Under the pieces are notes generated by a model. That model did no database searches. It had not been told where the DNA came from and was given only the letters and a program-made list of their open reading frames with translations. This document shows, in pieces, positions 36,144 through 45,116 of a stretch of DNA of 61,602 nt (positions are counted from its first letter, which is position 1; every line of letters begins with the position of its first letter). The DNA lies in assembly GCA_900315705.1 (NCBI GenBank), contig ONAB01000017.1:1-61602 (forward strand). Direction: 5' to 3'. The position numbers and the translations under genes were made by a program. Source of the DNA: an uncultured Bacteroidales bacterium. Lineage in GTDB: Bacteria > Bacteroidota > Bacteroidia > Bacteroidales > WCHB1-69.

Positions 36144-37343
36144 TTATTTGGCGAGGTTGTAGGTTTCCATAGCCATCACGAGCTCTTCGTTGGTGGTGAC
36201 AGAAACGAGTTTCACCTTGGAGTCGGGGGTGGAGATGATGCCGTCTTCGCCAGCATATTTCTTATTGGCTTCGAGGTCGAGTTTAGTGCCGAGGAATTCG
36301 AGGCCGTCGCAGATGGCTTCGCGCTGGAACCAGGCGTTCTCGCCGATGCCGCCAGTGAAGAGGATGATGTCCACACCACCCATTGCGGCAGCGTAGGCAC
36401 CGATGTACTTCTTGACACGATAGGCGAACATATTGAAAGCGTAGGTGGAACGTTCGTCGCCTGCGTCACGGCCGGCACGGATGTCGCGCATATCCACACT
36501 CTTGCCGGAGATGCCCAGCAAACCGCTCTTCTTGTTGATGAAGGTGTTGAGCTGCTTGGTGTCCATCTTTTCGGAATCCATAATATAGATAAGAGCGCCG
36601 GCGTCAATATCACCGCAACGGGTGCCCATCACCAGACCCTCCACCGGGGTGAAACCCATAGAGGTGTCGATGGACTTGCCGTTCTTGATGGCGCAGATGG
36701 AGGCGCCGTTGCCGAGGTGGCAGCTGACAATCTTGGCCTGCTCGTAAGGGATGCCGACCATCTCAGCAGCCTTGGGTCCCACATATTTGTGGCTGGTGCC
36801 GTGGAAACCGTAACGACGGATTTTCTTTTCGGAATAACACTCGTAAGGAAGCGCATACAGGAAAGCTTCGGGGGGCATAGTCTGATGGAAGGAAGTATCG
36901 AAGATGCCCACGTGCTTGACGTTCGGGAGCAGTTTCTTCATCACGTCGATGCCGAGCAGAGAGGCGGGGTTGTGCAGGGGCGCCAGTTCGCAAAGCTTGG
37001 CGATCTCCTCGCGCTCTTTGTCGCCGATGACCATACTGCGGTCGAAATACTCGCCGCCGTGCGCCACACGATGACCCACCGCGTTGATTTCGTCGAGCGA
37101 CTTGATGACACCGTGCACAGGGTCGGTCAAAGTCTCGAGCACCAGCCGCACGCCCACTTCGTGGTTGGCAATGGGGGTTTGCACGTAATATTTGTCCTTG
37201 CCCACGGGCTTGTGGGTGAACTCACCCATCTCCAGACCGACGCGTTCAACAAGACCTTTGGCCAGCAATTCCGGCTGCGGCTCCATTTCCAGAAGTTGAT
37301 ACTTGATGGAGGAGCTGCCACAATTTAAGACTAATACTTTCAT
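36144..37343 (-). CDS. ackA: acetate kinase
   Basis: The product is 399 residues, normal length. It catalyses acetyl-phosphate + ADP to acetate + ATP, the last energy-yielding step of acetate fermentation. Family motifs seen: N-terminal LNCGSSSIKYQL, the phosphate-binding GFHGTSHKYVG (~178), and FTGGIGENA (~324). The phosphotransacetylase gene pta, often adjacent, is not here. The gene has its own -7 box and terminator, so it is a single-gene unit. Confidence 0.97.
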   Translation of the reverse strand: MKVLVLNCGSSSIKYQLLEMEPQPELLAKGLVERVGLEMGEFTHKPVGKDKYYVQTPIANHEVGVRLVLETLTDPVHGVIKSLDEINAVGHRVAHGGEYFDRSMVIGDKEREEIAKLCELAPLHNPASLLGIDVMKKLLPNVKHVGIFDTSFHQTMPPEAFLYALPYECYSEKKIRRYGFHGTSHKYVGPKAAEMVGIPYEQAKIVSCHLGNGASICAIKNGKSIDTSMGFTPVEGLVMGTRCGDIDAGALIYIMDSEKMDTKQLNTFINKKSGLLGISGKSVDMRDIRAGRDAGDERSTYAFNMFAYRVKKYIGAYAAAMGGVDIILFTGGIGENAWFQREAICDGLEFLGTKLDLEANKKYAGEDGIISTPDSKVKLVSVTTNEELVMAMETYNLAK

Positions 37344-37379
37344 ATTCGGGAAGTTTATGAGTTAATATCAAACGAGGCG

Positions 37380-37387
37380 CAAAGATA
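37380..37387 (-). promoter_or_regulatory. -7 box of ackA
   Basis: On the minus strand TATCTTTG, 37 bases before the ackA start. It sits immediately after the T-run of the tRNA-Lys terminator, so terminator and promoter are nearly fused. Confidence 0.55.
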
Positions 37388-37388
37388 C

Positions 37389-37422
37389 AAAAAAAACCGC
37401 CCGACTCGGACGAGTCAGGCGG
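37389..37422 (-). terminator. terminator of tRNA-Lys
   Basis: On the minus strand CCGCC-T-GACTCG, loop TC, CGAGTC-G-GGCGG, then eight T. One internal mismatch; very stable. Confidence 0.85.
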
Positions 37423-37425
37423 AAT

Positions 37426-37501
37426 TGGTGTCTCAGCTGGGATTCGAACCCAGGACCCCATCCTTAAAAGGGATGTGCTCTACCTGCTGAGCTACTGGGA
37501 C
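37426..37501 (-). tRNA. tRNA-Lys (anticodon TTT)
   Basis: The 76 bases fold as a full cloverleaf: acceptor GTCCCAG/CTGAGAC, D arm GCTC/GAGC, anticodon arm CATCC-CTTTTAA-GGATG (TTT at positions 34-36), variable GGGTC, T arm CTGGG-TTCGAAT-CCCAG, discriminator A and an encoded CCA. The acceptor has a C-A mismatch at pair 4-69. A -7 box and a terminator flank it. Confidence 0.95.
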
Positions 37502-37525
37502 AACCGTCTCTTCCCTAAGAGGCTG

Positions 37526-37533
37526 CAAAAGTA
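37526..37533 (-). promoter_or_regulatory. -7 box of tRNA-Lys
   Basis: On the minus strand TACTTTTG, followed by CAGCCTC. The same TANTTTTGCAGCCTC string precedes tRNA-Gln. Confidence 0.6.
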
Positions 37534-37641
37534 CATTTTTTTTTGATACCCTTTACCCTTTTTACCCCCTTTTTCTCATTATTTACATAATATATTGATT
37601 CACACTATGTTACAATAATTTTGTTTTTTTTAGAAAAATGC

Positions 37642-37671
37642 TTGCAAACCATTCCGATAATTGTATATTTG
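37642..37671 (+). promoter_or_regulatory. promoter upstream of the small basic protein
   Basis: TTG at 37642-37644 and TATATTTG at 37664-37671, spacing 19. It leaves a leader of ~150 bases before the start at 37829. Confidence 0.65.
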
Positions 37672-37828
37672 CAATATAACAATCTGTAAATAAATATGTT
37701 AAAAACCGATGACAAAAATTTTTCTCCCAGACAAGAAAAATAAGGCTATTGACGGAAAAATGGTTGGAAATGGTTGTTTTTCACTTTTTTACACGATTTT
37801 TTTACACATTTGAAAATTGCAAGAAACG

Positions 37829-38068
37829 ATGAGAAAAATGATTTTGACCCCGAGAAAGGACACCATTACCCTCTGTCTGCCGCCCGAGTGGGTAGGCAGG
37901 CCCGTGGTGTGCATTTTGGAGACCCCGTACGATTTTTCCGGTGGGGAGGAGGTTGTATCGCAAGTGAGTGAGGCGGCGTGGTGTTACCACGCCAACAAGT
38001 ACAGGAAGCCCCGGTCACGACGCCGCCAGCGCCGTGCGGTGCAGAAACGTCGCAAAAAACGCGACTAA
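37829..38068 (+). CDS. small protein of unknown function with basic C-terminal tail
   Basis: The product is 79 residues from the ATG at 37829 ([20 protein letters not shown]); an ATG at 37817 would add four. The N-terminal half looks like a small beta unit ([21 protein letters not shown]), reminiscent of short Bacteroidota proteins of the form TP..DTITL.IP.EWIG, but I cannot name the family. The last ~20 residues are almost all Arg/Lys ([11 protein letters not shown] and KRRKKRD), suggesting nucleic-acid binding. A good promoter upstream supports it being real. Its stop overlaps the folE stop by four bases on the other strand. Confidence 0.55.
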   Translation: MRKMILTPRKDTITLCLPPEWVGRPVVCILETPYDFSGGEEVVSQVSEAAWCYHANKYRKPRSRRRQRRAVQKRRKKRD

Positions 38069-38715
38069 TGCAGTTTGGCGCCGATGAGGTGCATAAACTC
38101 CTGGCGCGTGTTCTCGTTTTTCAGGAATGCCCCTGTGAACTCGGAGGTGGTGGTGACGGAGTTCTGCTTCTGGATGCCGCGCATCGACATACAGAGGTGC
38201 TGGGCCTCGATGACCACGGCCACGCCGATGGGCTGCAGCACGTCCTGCAGGCAGTCCTTGATCTCGGTGGTGAGCCGTTCCTGCAGTTGCAGCCGGCGGG
38301 CAAAGCACTCCACCACACGCGGTATCTTGCTCAGTCCCACAATCTTTCCGTTGGGGATGTAGCCGATGTGTGCCTTGCCGAAGAAGGGCAGCAGGTGGTG
38401 TTCGCAGAGTGAATAGATCTCGATGTCCTTCACGATGACAATCTGCTTGTAGTCTTCGTGGAAGAGGGCGCTCTCCAAGATAGCTCTCGGGTTCTGGCGA
38501 TAGCCGTGCGTGAGGAAGTCAATGGCCTTGGCGGCGCGCATCGGGGTTTTGAGGAGACCTTCGCGCTCGGGGTCTTCGCCCATATTGAGAAGTATGTCAC
38601 GGTAGCTGTCGGCCAGACGGTTGATCTGTTCCACCGGCAGGGGCGTGGTGGCGTTGGGGTTGCATTCGTTGCAGGTGCAAGCGGTAGTATCCACTATGGT
38701 TTTCTTTCGGTTCAT
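38065..38715 (-). CDS. folE: GTP cyclohydrolase I
   Basis: The product is 216 residues. The ATG at 38715 starts [13 protein letters not shown]; the frame extends upstream only by overlapping the hydrolase gene. It converts GTP to 7,8-dihydroneopterin triphosphate for folate. Zinc and active-site residues are seen in [18 protein letters not shown] (~107-124) and in QHLCMSMRG near the end; the latter Cys is the third zinc ligand. The N-terminus has an unusual cysteine cluster ([10 protein letters not shown]). Last gene of the minus-strand run, 8 bases after the MBL hydrolase gene. Confidence 0.95.
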   Translation of the reverse strand: MNRKKTIVDTTACTCNECNPNATTPLPVEQINRLADSYRDILLNMGEDPEREGLLKTPMRAAKAIDFLTHGYRQNPRAILESALFHEDYKQIVIVKDIEIYSLCEHHLLPFFGKAHIGYIPNGKIVGLSKIPRVVECFARRLQLQERLTTEIKDCLQDVLQPIGVAVVIEAQHLCMSMRGIQKQNSVTTTSEFTGAFLKNENTRQEFMHLIGAKLH

Positions 38716-38723
38716 TGTCAGGT

Positions 38724-39359
38724 TTATTGCAGAAAAGGGTTGTACAGTTTTTCGTTTTCCACGGTGGTGGTGTCGCCGTGACCGGGGTAGATGACGGTAT
38801 TGCCGTCGAGGGTGAGGATTTTGGTGCGCACCATATCGAGCAGGAGGGCCATATCGCCAGTGGGCAGGTCGGCGCGCCCCACACTGCCCTCGAAGAGCAG
38901 GTCGCCGCAAATCATCAGGTGGTTGTTCGCGTCGTGCAGGGAGATACTGCCGTCGCAGTGGCCGGGAGTGTAGAGCACCTGCAGCGCCTGATGGCCGAAA
39001 CGCACAGTGTCGCCCTCGTTGAGGAAGCGCGTGGGTTCGGGCATCTCCTCCACGGGAAGTCCGAAGAGGGAACCGTAGGCGAAAGCCTTGCGGTAGATGG
39101 GCATCCCTGCCTCGTGGCAAAGCAGCGGGGCACCGTATTGCTTCACGGTCCACGCATTGCCCGCAATGTGGTCGATGTGCGGATGCGTGTTGACGATGGC
39201 TTTCACCGTGAGGCCGTTTTTCTCGATGTATTCCGCGAGGCGGGCATCCTCAAGGGAGTTGCAGTTGCCCGGGTCCACAATCACCGCCTCCCCGGTCTCG
39301 TCGTGCAATACCAGGGTGTTGACCATTATGGGGTTGAAATGAAAGGTCTGGATGGTCAT
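38724..39359 (-). CDS. MBL-fold metallo-hydrolase (glyoxalase II-like)
   Basis: The product is 211 residues from the ATG at 39359 ([12 protein letters not shown]). A start at 39422 would add 21 basic residues and sit closer to the preceding gene, so it remains possible. The metal motif [11 protein letters not shown] (HxHxDH) is near residue 57, with further ligands in [14 protein letters not shown] and a terminal YPGHGD. This is the layout of hydroxyacylglutathione hydrolase-like enzymes, but the substrate cannot be fixed from sequence. It lies between the YwqK repeat gene and folE. Confidence 0.9.
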   Translation of the reverse strand: MTIQTFHFNPIMVNTLVLHDETGEAVIVDPGNCNSLEDARLAEYIEKNGLTVKAIVNTHPHIDHIAGNAWTVKQYGAPLLCHEAGMPIYRKAFAYGSLFGLPVEEMPEPTRFLNEGDTVRFGHQALQVLYTPGHCDGSISLHDANNHLMICGDLLFEGSVGRADLPTGDMALLLDMVRTKILTLDGNTVIYPGHGDTTTVENEKLYNPFLQ

Positions 39360-39450
39360 AGTCTTAAAGGTTCGTTTGTTCCTCTGCAGCAAAGCTTTCA
39401 GAGTGGTGTGCTTTTTAGCCATATCCGAAAGAGCCCGGGCAGTTTGGGGT

Positions 39451-40770
39451 TTAGAAGGGTCTGCCCTCCTTGGGGTCTGCCACATAGAGTTCCTTCACCT
39501 TGTGGCCGCGACTGAACAGGACGCTGTAGAAGAGTTTGCCGTTGGGTCTCCAGCACGACCATTTGCCGTCGCGCAGACGGTCCTTGAAGTTACCCTCGAA
39601 GTGTTTGGCGCCGTTGTCGTAGTATTCGGTGAACTTGCCTTCGGGCACGTCGTGCACAAAGTTCTGCTCGCGGATTTTCTTCTCGTGTACATTATAGAAC
39701 ACCCACACGCCCTCTTTCTTGTCGTTGACGTACTTGCCGCTGTTGAGAATCCGGCCGTTTTGGGCGTATTCATTCCATTTGCCGTTTTTCAGGTTGTTCT
39801 TATAGACGCCTTTGCGCGACATCTTGCCGCTCTCTTCCCAATAGTAGGTGTAGGGGCCGTTGAGTTGGTCGTCCTTGTAGGTCATATCATATTTTTTCCA
39901 GCCGTTTTCGTACCAGCCCGACCAGAGGCCGTTCATCTTGGCATCCTTGAAGGTGCCCTGGTCTTGCACTTTGCCGTTGGGGTAGTAGGAGATCCAGGTG
40001 CCGTTTTCCATATCGTTGCTGAAGGTGCCTTTGCGCTGGAGTTTGCCGTTTTCGTAGAAGGCCTGCCAGAGGCCCTCGCGCTTGCCGTTGGCGTAGGTAC
40101 CCTTGCGCCAGACGGCGCCGTTGTCGTAGAAATAGACCCACTCGCCGTCCTGCAGTCCCATCTCGAAATTGCCGGAGCTGCTCACCTCGCCCTTTTCGTT
40201 ATAATAGCTCCAAACGCCGTGCTGGAGGCCGTTGACGGTGTTGCCTTCCATATCTTTTTGACCGTTTGCCTGCCACCAGCAGGTGTAGCCGTCCAGTTCG
40301 CCCATCTTGTAGGTGCCTTCAAAGTACTTGGTGCCGTTATCGTAGTATTCCGTGACGGGTCCGTTGGCGCTGTCGCGCACGTAGGTCACCTCTTTGTACA
40401 GCTTGCCGTTGGGGTGGAGGAACGTCCATTTGCCCTCGCGCTTGCCGTTGACAAACTGGCCCTCCATTTCCACCTTCCCTGAGCGGTACCAGCTCTTGAA
40501 GGGACCGTTCTCGGCATTGTACTCCTGGTTGAGGGTGCCGTCTTCGTACCAAGTTCTCCAGACGCCCACCTTGCGGCCATCCACATAGTCGCCCTCGGTC
40601 CATTTGGCGCCGTTGATATGGTAGAAGACCCAATGGCCCTCCTCCATACCGGCTTTTTCCACGCCGATGGACATCAGTTTGTTGTTTTTCCAATAAGTTC
40701 TGACGGTGTCCTGGGCGGAGGCACCGATGCAAAAAAGTATTGCGCAGAATAAAAACGACAATCTTTTCAT
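39451..40770 (-). CDS. secreted YwqK/MORN-like repeat protein
   Basis: The product is 439 residues. A signal peptide (MKRLSFLFCAILFCIGASA) is followed by about 17 copies of a ~23-residue repeat with the pattern G-x-W-x-x-Y-x-x-N-G-K-x-x-x-x-G-x-x-x-x-G (for example GLWQAFYENGKLQRKGTF). This is the YwqK/MORN type. Proteins with this repeat are sometimes labelled antitoxins after YwqK of Bacillus, but that label should not be transferred: here it is an exported repeat protein of unknown role. No sorting domain is seen at the end, so it probably stays periplasmic or is surface-attached by other means. Confidence 0.85.
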   Translation of the reverse strand: MKRLSFLFCAILFCIGASAQDTVRTYWKNNKLMSIGVEKAGMEEGHWVFYHINGAKWTEGDYVDGRKVGVWRTWYEDGTLNQEYNAENGPFKSWYRSGKVEMEGQFVNGKREGKWTFLHPNGKLYKEVTYVRDSANGPVTEYYDNGTKYFEGTYKMGELDGYTCWWQANGQKDMEGNTVNGLQHGVWSYYNEKGEVSSSGNFEMGLQDGEWVYFYDNGAVWRKGTYANGKREGLWQAFYENGKLQRKGTFSNDMENGTWISYYPNGKVQDQGTFKDAKMNGLWSGWYENGWKKYDMTYKDDQLNGPYTYYWEESGKMSRKGVYKNNLKNGKWNEYAQNGRILNSGKYVNDKKEGVWVFYNVHEKKIREQNFVHDVPEGKFTEYYDNGAKHFEGNFKDRLRDGKWSCWRPNGKLFYSVLFSRGHKVKELYVADPKEGRPF

Positions 40771-40841
40771 AATTCAAGTTTTAGTCGGCAAATGTACAAA
40801 AAAATTATGCCCGCCACCTTGTACTGACAGAAAACGGGTGC

Positions 40842-41267
40842 TTATTCGCTGGCGGCCTTGAACGCCACAGCATACATCTTGAGTTGTTTGATCATCGAGG
40901 CGAGACCGTTGGAACGGGTGGGGGAGAGGTGCTCCTTGAGCCCGATGGCGTCGAGGTAGGAGAGGTCGTCGTCGAGAATCTCCTGCGGCGTGCGCCCCGA
41001 GAAGACCTTCACCAGCAGGTTGACAATGCCCTTGGTGATGATGGCGTCGCTGTCGGCAGTGAAGTATATCCTGCCCTCCTTGTATTCCGGATGCAGCCAA
41101 ACCTGCGACTGGCACCCCTCAATGAGGAAGTCGGGAGTTTTGTACTGCTCCTCAATAAGCGGCAACTCCTTGCCCAATTCGATGATATAGTTGTATTTGT
41201 CCATCCAGTCATCGAACATTTCAAACTCTTCGATGAGGGATTGCTCTATTTCTTGTATGGTTTGCAT
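40842..41267 (-). CDS. sufE: SufE-like cysteine desulfuration protein
   Basis: The product is 141 residues. It accepts sulfur from the desulfurase SufS on its active cysteine for Fe-S cluster assembly. The active Cys is in EGCQSQVWL (~51-59); the C-terminal LSPTRSNGLASM is also typical. The ATG shares a base with the stop of the upstream M6 protease gene (TAATG), so the two are translationally coupled. No other suf gene is nearby. Confidence 0.94.
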   Translation of the reverse strand: MQTIQEIEQSLIEEFEMFDDWMDKYNYIIELGKELPLIEEQYKTPDFLIEGCQSQVWLHPEYKEGRIYFTADSDAIITKGIVNLLVKVFSGRTPQEILDDDLSYLDAIGLKEHLSPTRSNGLASMIKQLKMYAVAFKAASE

Positions 41268-43087
41268 TATTGCTTGATGAATTTAAGGGTTTTGTAATAT
41301 TTATGGTCTTCGTAAATCTTGATGAAATAGGTGCCTGCAGGCAACGAGGCCACCGAAAGGGTGCATTTCGATTCCTGCGTATCCATCGTCTCCAGCAACT
41401 GGCCTTGAATGTTGTACAATTGGCAGGCGAACCCGCGGTCAAGGGAGGACTCCACCGTGATGTATTGTTCGGCGGGATTGGGATAGGCCGTGAATTGTCC
41501 CTGTTCGTAGTCGGTCACCGACACCCACTGCACGAAATCGAACAGCATACTGTCGCGGCCAGAGGAGAAATTGTTGAAATAGACGGGCACGAACTCCCCG
41601 TTGGGAAGGAAGGGCCAGGGGTTGGTGAGCGGCGAGAACTCGTTGCGGATGTGGATGTTGCCCCGGAAGTTGGCAGAGTTGATGTAGCCGTTCTCGGTAG
41701 GCGAACCGTCACGGCGGTACACGTAAATTTCGTCAAGGTTGTCGTCACCATTGTAGTTGGCGTTGCCGTGACCGAGGGCGTTCACGCGGTAGAAAACCAT
41801 CCCGTAGCCAGGCACTTGCGAGTCGAAGGGACTGCGCCCGTTGCGGAAATCCGTGAAAATATAGTAAGAAGGCCACTGTGTCTTGGCATAATAGCTCACG
41901 CGGTCGCTGGTTTCGCTGTTGAGCGGCTTGATAATGTACGAGCCGAAGTTCTCCAGCAGAATCAAATCATCTTCGGTGAGCCAGTTGCCGTATTTGTATT
42001 TCATATAGGCGCAAGTCTGCTGCGGCGGGTTCTGGTTGGAACACATCAGGTCCCACGCTCCCACGGGGTTCATATCGGTGCTGTCGTGGTAATGGTACAG
42101 GTCGGGGGCGCCCAGCGTGTGGAACATTTCGTGGCACATCACCGAGGTGTTGAAATAACCGCCCGCATCCGCCAGCTGGAAGTTGAAGTCATACACGCGC
42201 TTGCCGCGGAAATAGGCCTCCTCTGTGTAAAGTGACCAGCGGTGCGGCCATAACAGCACGTTCCAGTCGCCCACATTGCCCTTGACGATGAAACAGACAT
42301 TGTCCACATAGCCGTCATTGTCGTAGTCAATGTCCAGGTCGGCGGGGATCATATCGGCCACATAGTCGCAGGCGCGCTTGAGGAGCTTGTGCTCGCGGGT
42401 GGTGCGACTGTCCTCAGGGATGGTGTCCAGATACCCGATCGGGTTGGTTTCCGACCAGGGCATAAAGTATCCGCGCGGGAAAGAGTCCTGATAGGAAAGA
42501 ATCTGCTGGCCGACGGGCTCGGGATAGAAGGTGGTGCGGATGAAAAGCTGGTTGTAGGAGGTGCGCTTGAAATAGTCGAACAACGAGCTGGCGTAGTAAT
42601 TGTCGGAGGTGTCGTTGAACATCAAATTCACATCGTCAAAATTGTTGGTGAAGAGGGTGTCGTCCGCAAACCGGATGAAGACGGCCAGGTTGTTCATATT
42701 CCCGTGGTTGGTGTTCTCGTCGCGGAACACCGATCGCTTGGCGGGCTCCACCATCTCGCGACGCAGTTTGAGGTACTCCTCGCGACTGATGCGCAGGTTG
42801 GGCACAAGCCCCTTGGCGGCCGGGTTGCACTGGCCCGCAATCCAAGACGAGGGCTTGATGCGCCCGTTTTCCCTAATGGCATAGACAAAATAGCCGGTTT
42901 GCGGGTTCTGGACAATGGTGTATCCTTGGGCGTCGTGCAGGCGCACATAGTATTCGTCGCCGGAAGCAAAACAGTGCAACGTGTCGCCGTTGGGCTGGAT
43001 GAGTGTGCGGGGCACGTTGGTGAGATAAGCGGCTTGTAACGTGACACAAAGCAGTAGGGCCGATAAAAGCGTGATGATTTTTTTCAT
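41267..43087 (-). CDS. M6 family (immune inhibitor A-like) metalloprotease with T9SS sorting domain
   Basis: The product is 606 residues. Signal peptide MKKIITLLSALLLCVTLQA. The N-terminal region (VPRTLIQPNGDTLHCFASGD) is typical of Bacteroidota M6 proteins. The zinc motif is MCHEMFHTLGAPDLYHY (HExxHxxGxxD) near residue 316. The tail has YPNPAEQYITVES and ends TLKFIKQ, a T9SS type A domain. Inferred: secreted protease. Its start overlaps the end of cvpA by four bases and its stop overlaps the sufE start, so it is locked into a cytoplasmic-gene operon. Confidence 0.92.
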   Translation of the reverse strand: MKKIITLLSALLLCVTLQAAYLTNVPRTLIQPNGDTLHCFASGDEYYVRLHDAQGYTIVQNPQTGYFVYAIRENGRIKPSSWIAGQCNPAAKGLVPNLRISREEYLKLRREMVEPAKRSVFRDENTNHGNMNNLAVFIRFADDTLFTNNFDDVNLMFNDTSDNYYASSLFDYFKRTSYNQLFIRTTFYPEPVGQQILSYQDSFPRGYFMPWSETNPIGYLDTIPEDSRTTREHKLLKRACDYVADMIPADLDIDYDNDGYVDNVCFIVKGNVGDWNVLLWPHRWSLYTEEAYFRGKRVYDFNFQLADAGGYFNTSVMCHEMFHTLGAPDLYHYHDSTDMNPVGAWDLMCSNQNPPQQTCAYMKYKYGNWLTEDDLILLENFGSYIIKPLNSETSDRVSYYAKTQWPSYYIFTDFRNGRSPFDSQVPGYGMVFYRVNALGHGNANYNGDDNLDEIYVYRRDGSPTENGYINSANFRGNIHIRNEFSPLTNPWPFLPNGEFVPVYFNNFSSGRDSMLFDFVQWVSVTDYEQGQFTAYPNPAEQYITVESSLDRGFACQLYNIQGQLLETMDTQESKCTLSVASLPAGTYFIKIYEDHKYYKTLKFIKQ

Positions 43088-43584
43088 TGTGGATTAGAGT
43101 CTTGTTGGGGTGTTTCGCAATGCTCCTCCTGCCAATGGAGAGCGCGCGGAACGATGGGTTCTATATATTGGTAAGCGATGGATTTTTCCTTGAATTCTTT
43201 TTTGAGAAGGATCTCCTTCTGGTCCAGCATCTGGAAACCATAGAAGAGCACACTGCAGACCACCAGCACTTTGCAGCAGCCGAACAGCATTCCGAAAATG
43301 CGGTCCACAGCCTCGGGGATGACCAGTTTCACAATCTTGCTCCCCACACGGCCTGCCAGATGGACGAGCAGCAGCACGACCACGAAAATGAAAACGAAGG
43401 CGATGGGCTTGGCCAGTCTGGTGCCCGAAACCAGAAGGGCGATGCCTTCCGAAAACTGCTTGGCCGCCCAGCATCCCAGAATCAGGGCCAATATGGAGGC
43501 GATTTCATAGATCAGCCCGTTCTTGAATCCCTTGAAACCATACCAGCACAGCAGGATGAGCACTATAATATCAATAATCACCAT
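43084..43584 (-). CDS. CvpA family membrane protein
   Basis: The product is 166 residues from the ATG at 43584 (MVIIDIIVLILLCWYGFKGF). The CvpA hallmarks are the N-terminal helix followed by GFKNGLIYEIASILALILG and further helices near 65-90 and 100-125. Known for the family: colicin V production and envelope stress tolerance in proteobacteria; the molecular role is unclear. It sits between mlaF (4-base gap) and the M6 protease gene (4-base overlap). Confidence 0.88.
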   Translation of the reverse strand: MVIIDIIVLILLCWYGFKGFKNGLIYEIASILALILGCWAAKQFSEGIALLVSGTRLAKPIAFVFIFVVVLLLVHLAGRVGSKIVKLVIPEAVDRIFGMLFGCCKVLVVCSVLFYGFQMLDQKEILLKKEFKEKSIAYQYIEPIVPRALHWQEEHCETPQQDSNPQ

Positions 43585-43588
43585 AATG

Positions 43589-44341
43589 TTACAGTTGTTG
43601 CCGGATACGTTGGGTGAGGGGTTGGGCGAATATGAAGTCGTTGAGTTTCTCGTTGTCGGAGGTGAGCACATTCTGGCTGCTGCCGCGCCAGGCGAGGTGC
43701 CCCTCGTAGATGAAGGAGATGGTTTCGCCGATGACGATGACGGAGTTGAGGTCGTGGGTGTTGATGATAGTGGTGATGCCGAACTCGTGGGTGATGTCGG
43801 TCAGCAGCTCGTCGATGGTGAGGGCGGTCTTGGGGTCAAGGCCGGAGTTGGGCTCGTCACAGAACAGATAGCGCGGATTGCAGGCGATGGCGCGTGCAAT
43901 GGCGGCGCGCTTCTTCATACCGCCGCTCAACTCGCCCGGGTACAGCTTGTTGACCTTGGGCAGTTCCACGCGCTCCAGACAGAAGTTCACCCGCTCGTTT
44001 TTCTCCTTGTCGCCCATACTGGTGAGCATATCCAGCGGGAAGCGCACATTCTCTTCGATGGTCATCGAGTCGAACAGCGCGGAGCCCTGGAACACCATCC
44101 CCATCTCGGCACGCAGCTTGCGCTGGTCGGCGTCGGAGAGGCGGTGGAAGTTGCGATCGTTATAGAGCACCTCGCCCTCTTCGGGGGTGAAGAGCCCCAC
44201 CAGACACTTCATCATCACCGTCTTGCCGGATCCCGACCGCCCGATGATGAGGTTTACCTTGCCCTCTTCAAACTGGGTGTTGATGTTGTGAAGGACCTGC
44301 TTCTCCCCAAAATATTTCGATACATTCTTGAATTCTATCAT
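43589..44341 (-). CDS. mlaF: ABC transporter ATP-binding protein, MlaF-like
   Basis: The product is 250 residues. Walker A GRSGSGKT (~34-41), Q-loop FQGSALFDSMT, signature LSGGMKKRAAIARA, and Walker B YLFCDEPNSGLDP are all present. LFDSMT and the SGLDP arrangement are typical of the Mla/Mkl group that moves phospholipids or other lipids between membranes. It forms a pair with the permease gene upstream (1-base gap). The MlaD (MCE) substrate-binding gene is not in this window. Confidence 0.93.
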   Translation of the reverse strand: MIEFKNVSKYFGEKQVLHNINTQFEEGKVNLIIGRSGSGKTVMMKCLVGLFTPEEGEVLYNDRNFHRLSDADQRKLRAEMGMVFQGSALFDSMTIEENVRFPLDMLTSMGDKEKNERVNFCLERVELPKVNKLYPGELSGGMKKRAAIARAIACNPRYLFCDEPNSGLDPKTALTIDELLTDITHEFGITTIINTHDLNSVIVIGETISFIYEGHLAWRGSSQNVLTSDNEKLNDFIFAQPLTQRIRQQL

Positions 44342-44342
44342 T

Positions 44343-45086
44343 TTACAACATTATTTGGGTGATGAGCACGTTGATGACCAGGATGAGGAAACTCGATACC
44401 ATAATGCCTTGGGTGCTGGCCTTGCCCAACTCGAGGGCGCCGCCCTCGATGCGATAACCGTAGAAGGAGGAGACCGTGGACATAATGAAGGCGAACACGA
44501 AGGTCTTGGTGACCGCATAGATGATGTCATATACGCGGAAGCAGTAGGTAAGACCGTCCATAAAGTCGTAGGGCGAGACGGCCCCTGTGAGGATGACGGT
44601 GATGTAGCCGCCCATAAGGGCGAAACAAATACTGTACAGAATGAGCACGGGGTTCACGATGAGGGAGGCGATGACCTTGGGCAGCACCAGGTGCGCGGCC
44701 GGGTTCACGCCCATCACCTCCAAGGCGTCAATCTGTTCGGTGACACGCATACTACCAATCTCGGCGGTGATGCGCGACCCTAAGTTGCCTACCAGCAACA
44801 GACTGATGATGGTGGGACACAACTCCATCACGATGGAGGTGCGCGACACGAACCCCACAGTCCACGTGGGAATCCAGCTGCTCTCGATTTGCATTGCCGT
44901 CTGGATGGTAATGACGCTACCCATAGAGATGGACACAATGGCCACAATCAGCAGTGAGCCGATGCCCATTGCGTGCATTTCATCCACCAATTTTTTAAAA
45001 AAGACCCTCCACTTCTCTGGCTTGGAGAAGACCTGGCGAAGAAACAGGAAGTAATCGCCGATGATGGTGAGGAGACGGTGTATCAT
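44343..45086 (-). CDS. mlaE: ABC transporter permease, MlaE-like
   Basis: The product is 247 residues with five or six hydrophobic helices. The family core GSRITAEIGSMRVTEQIDAL (~105-124) and the ensuing NPAAHLVLPKV match MlaE permeases. With the ATPase it forms an inner-membrane lipid transporter. It follows ftsZ after 30 bases. Confidence 0.93.
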   Translation of the reverse strand: MIHRLLTIIGDYFLFLRQVFSKPEKWRVFFKKLVDEMHAMGIGSLLIVAIVSISMGSVITIQTAMQIESSWIPTWTVGFVSRTSIVMELCPTIISLLLVGNLGSRITAEIGSMRVTEQIDALEVMGVNPAAHLVLPKVIASLIVNPVLILYSICFALMGGYITVILTGAVSPYDFMDGLTYCFRVYDIIYAVTKTFVFAFIMSTVSSFYGYRIEGGALELGKASTQGIMVSSFLILVINVLITQIML

Positions 45087-45116
45087 AGCGACGGCGCTAC
45101 CAAGCCAGACATCCGG

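Larger units (their letters stand above)
37502..37828. other. AT-rich divergent spacer
   Basis: Between tRNA-Lys and the small plus-strand gene I see only promoter elements: the tRNA -7 box (37526-37533, minus) and a plus-strand promoter at 37642-37671. The rest is AT-rich with no gene or strong structure. Confidence 0.7.

Noticed and set aside
39451-40770. Toxin-antitoxin system suggested by the YwqK antitoxin label
   Set aside because: The protein has a signal peptide and no partner toxin gene; the label is inherited from a distant Bacillus protein.
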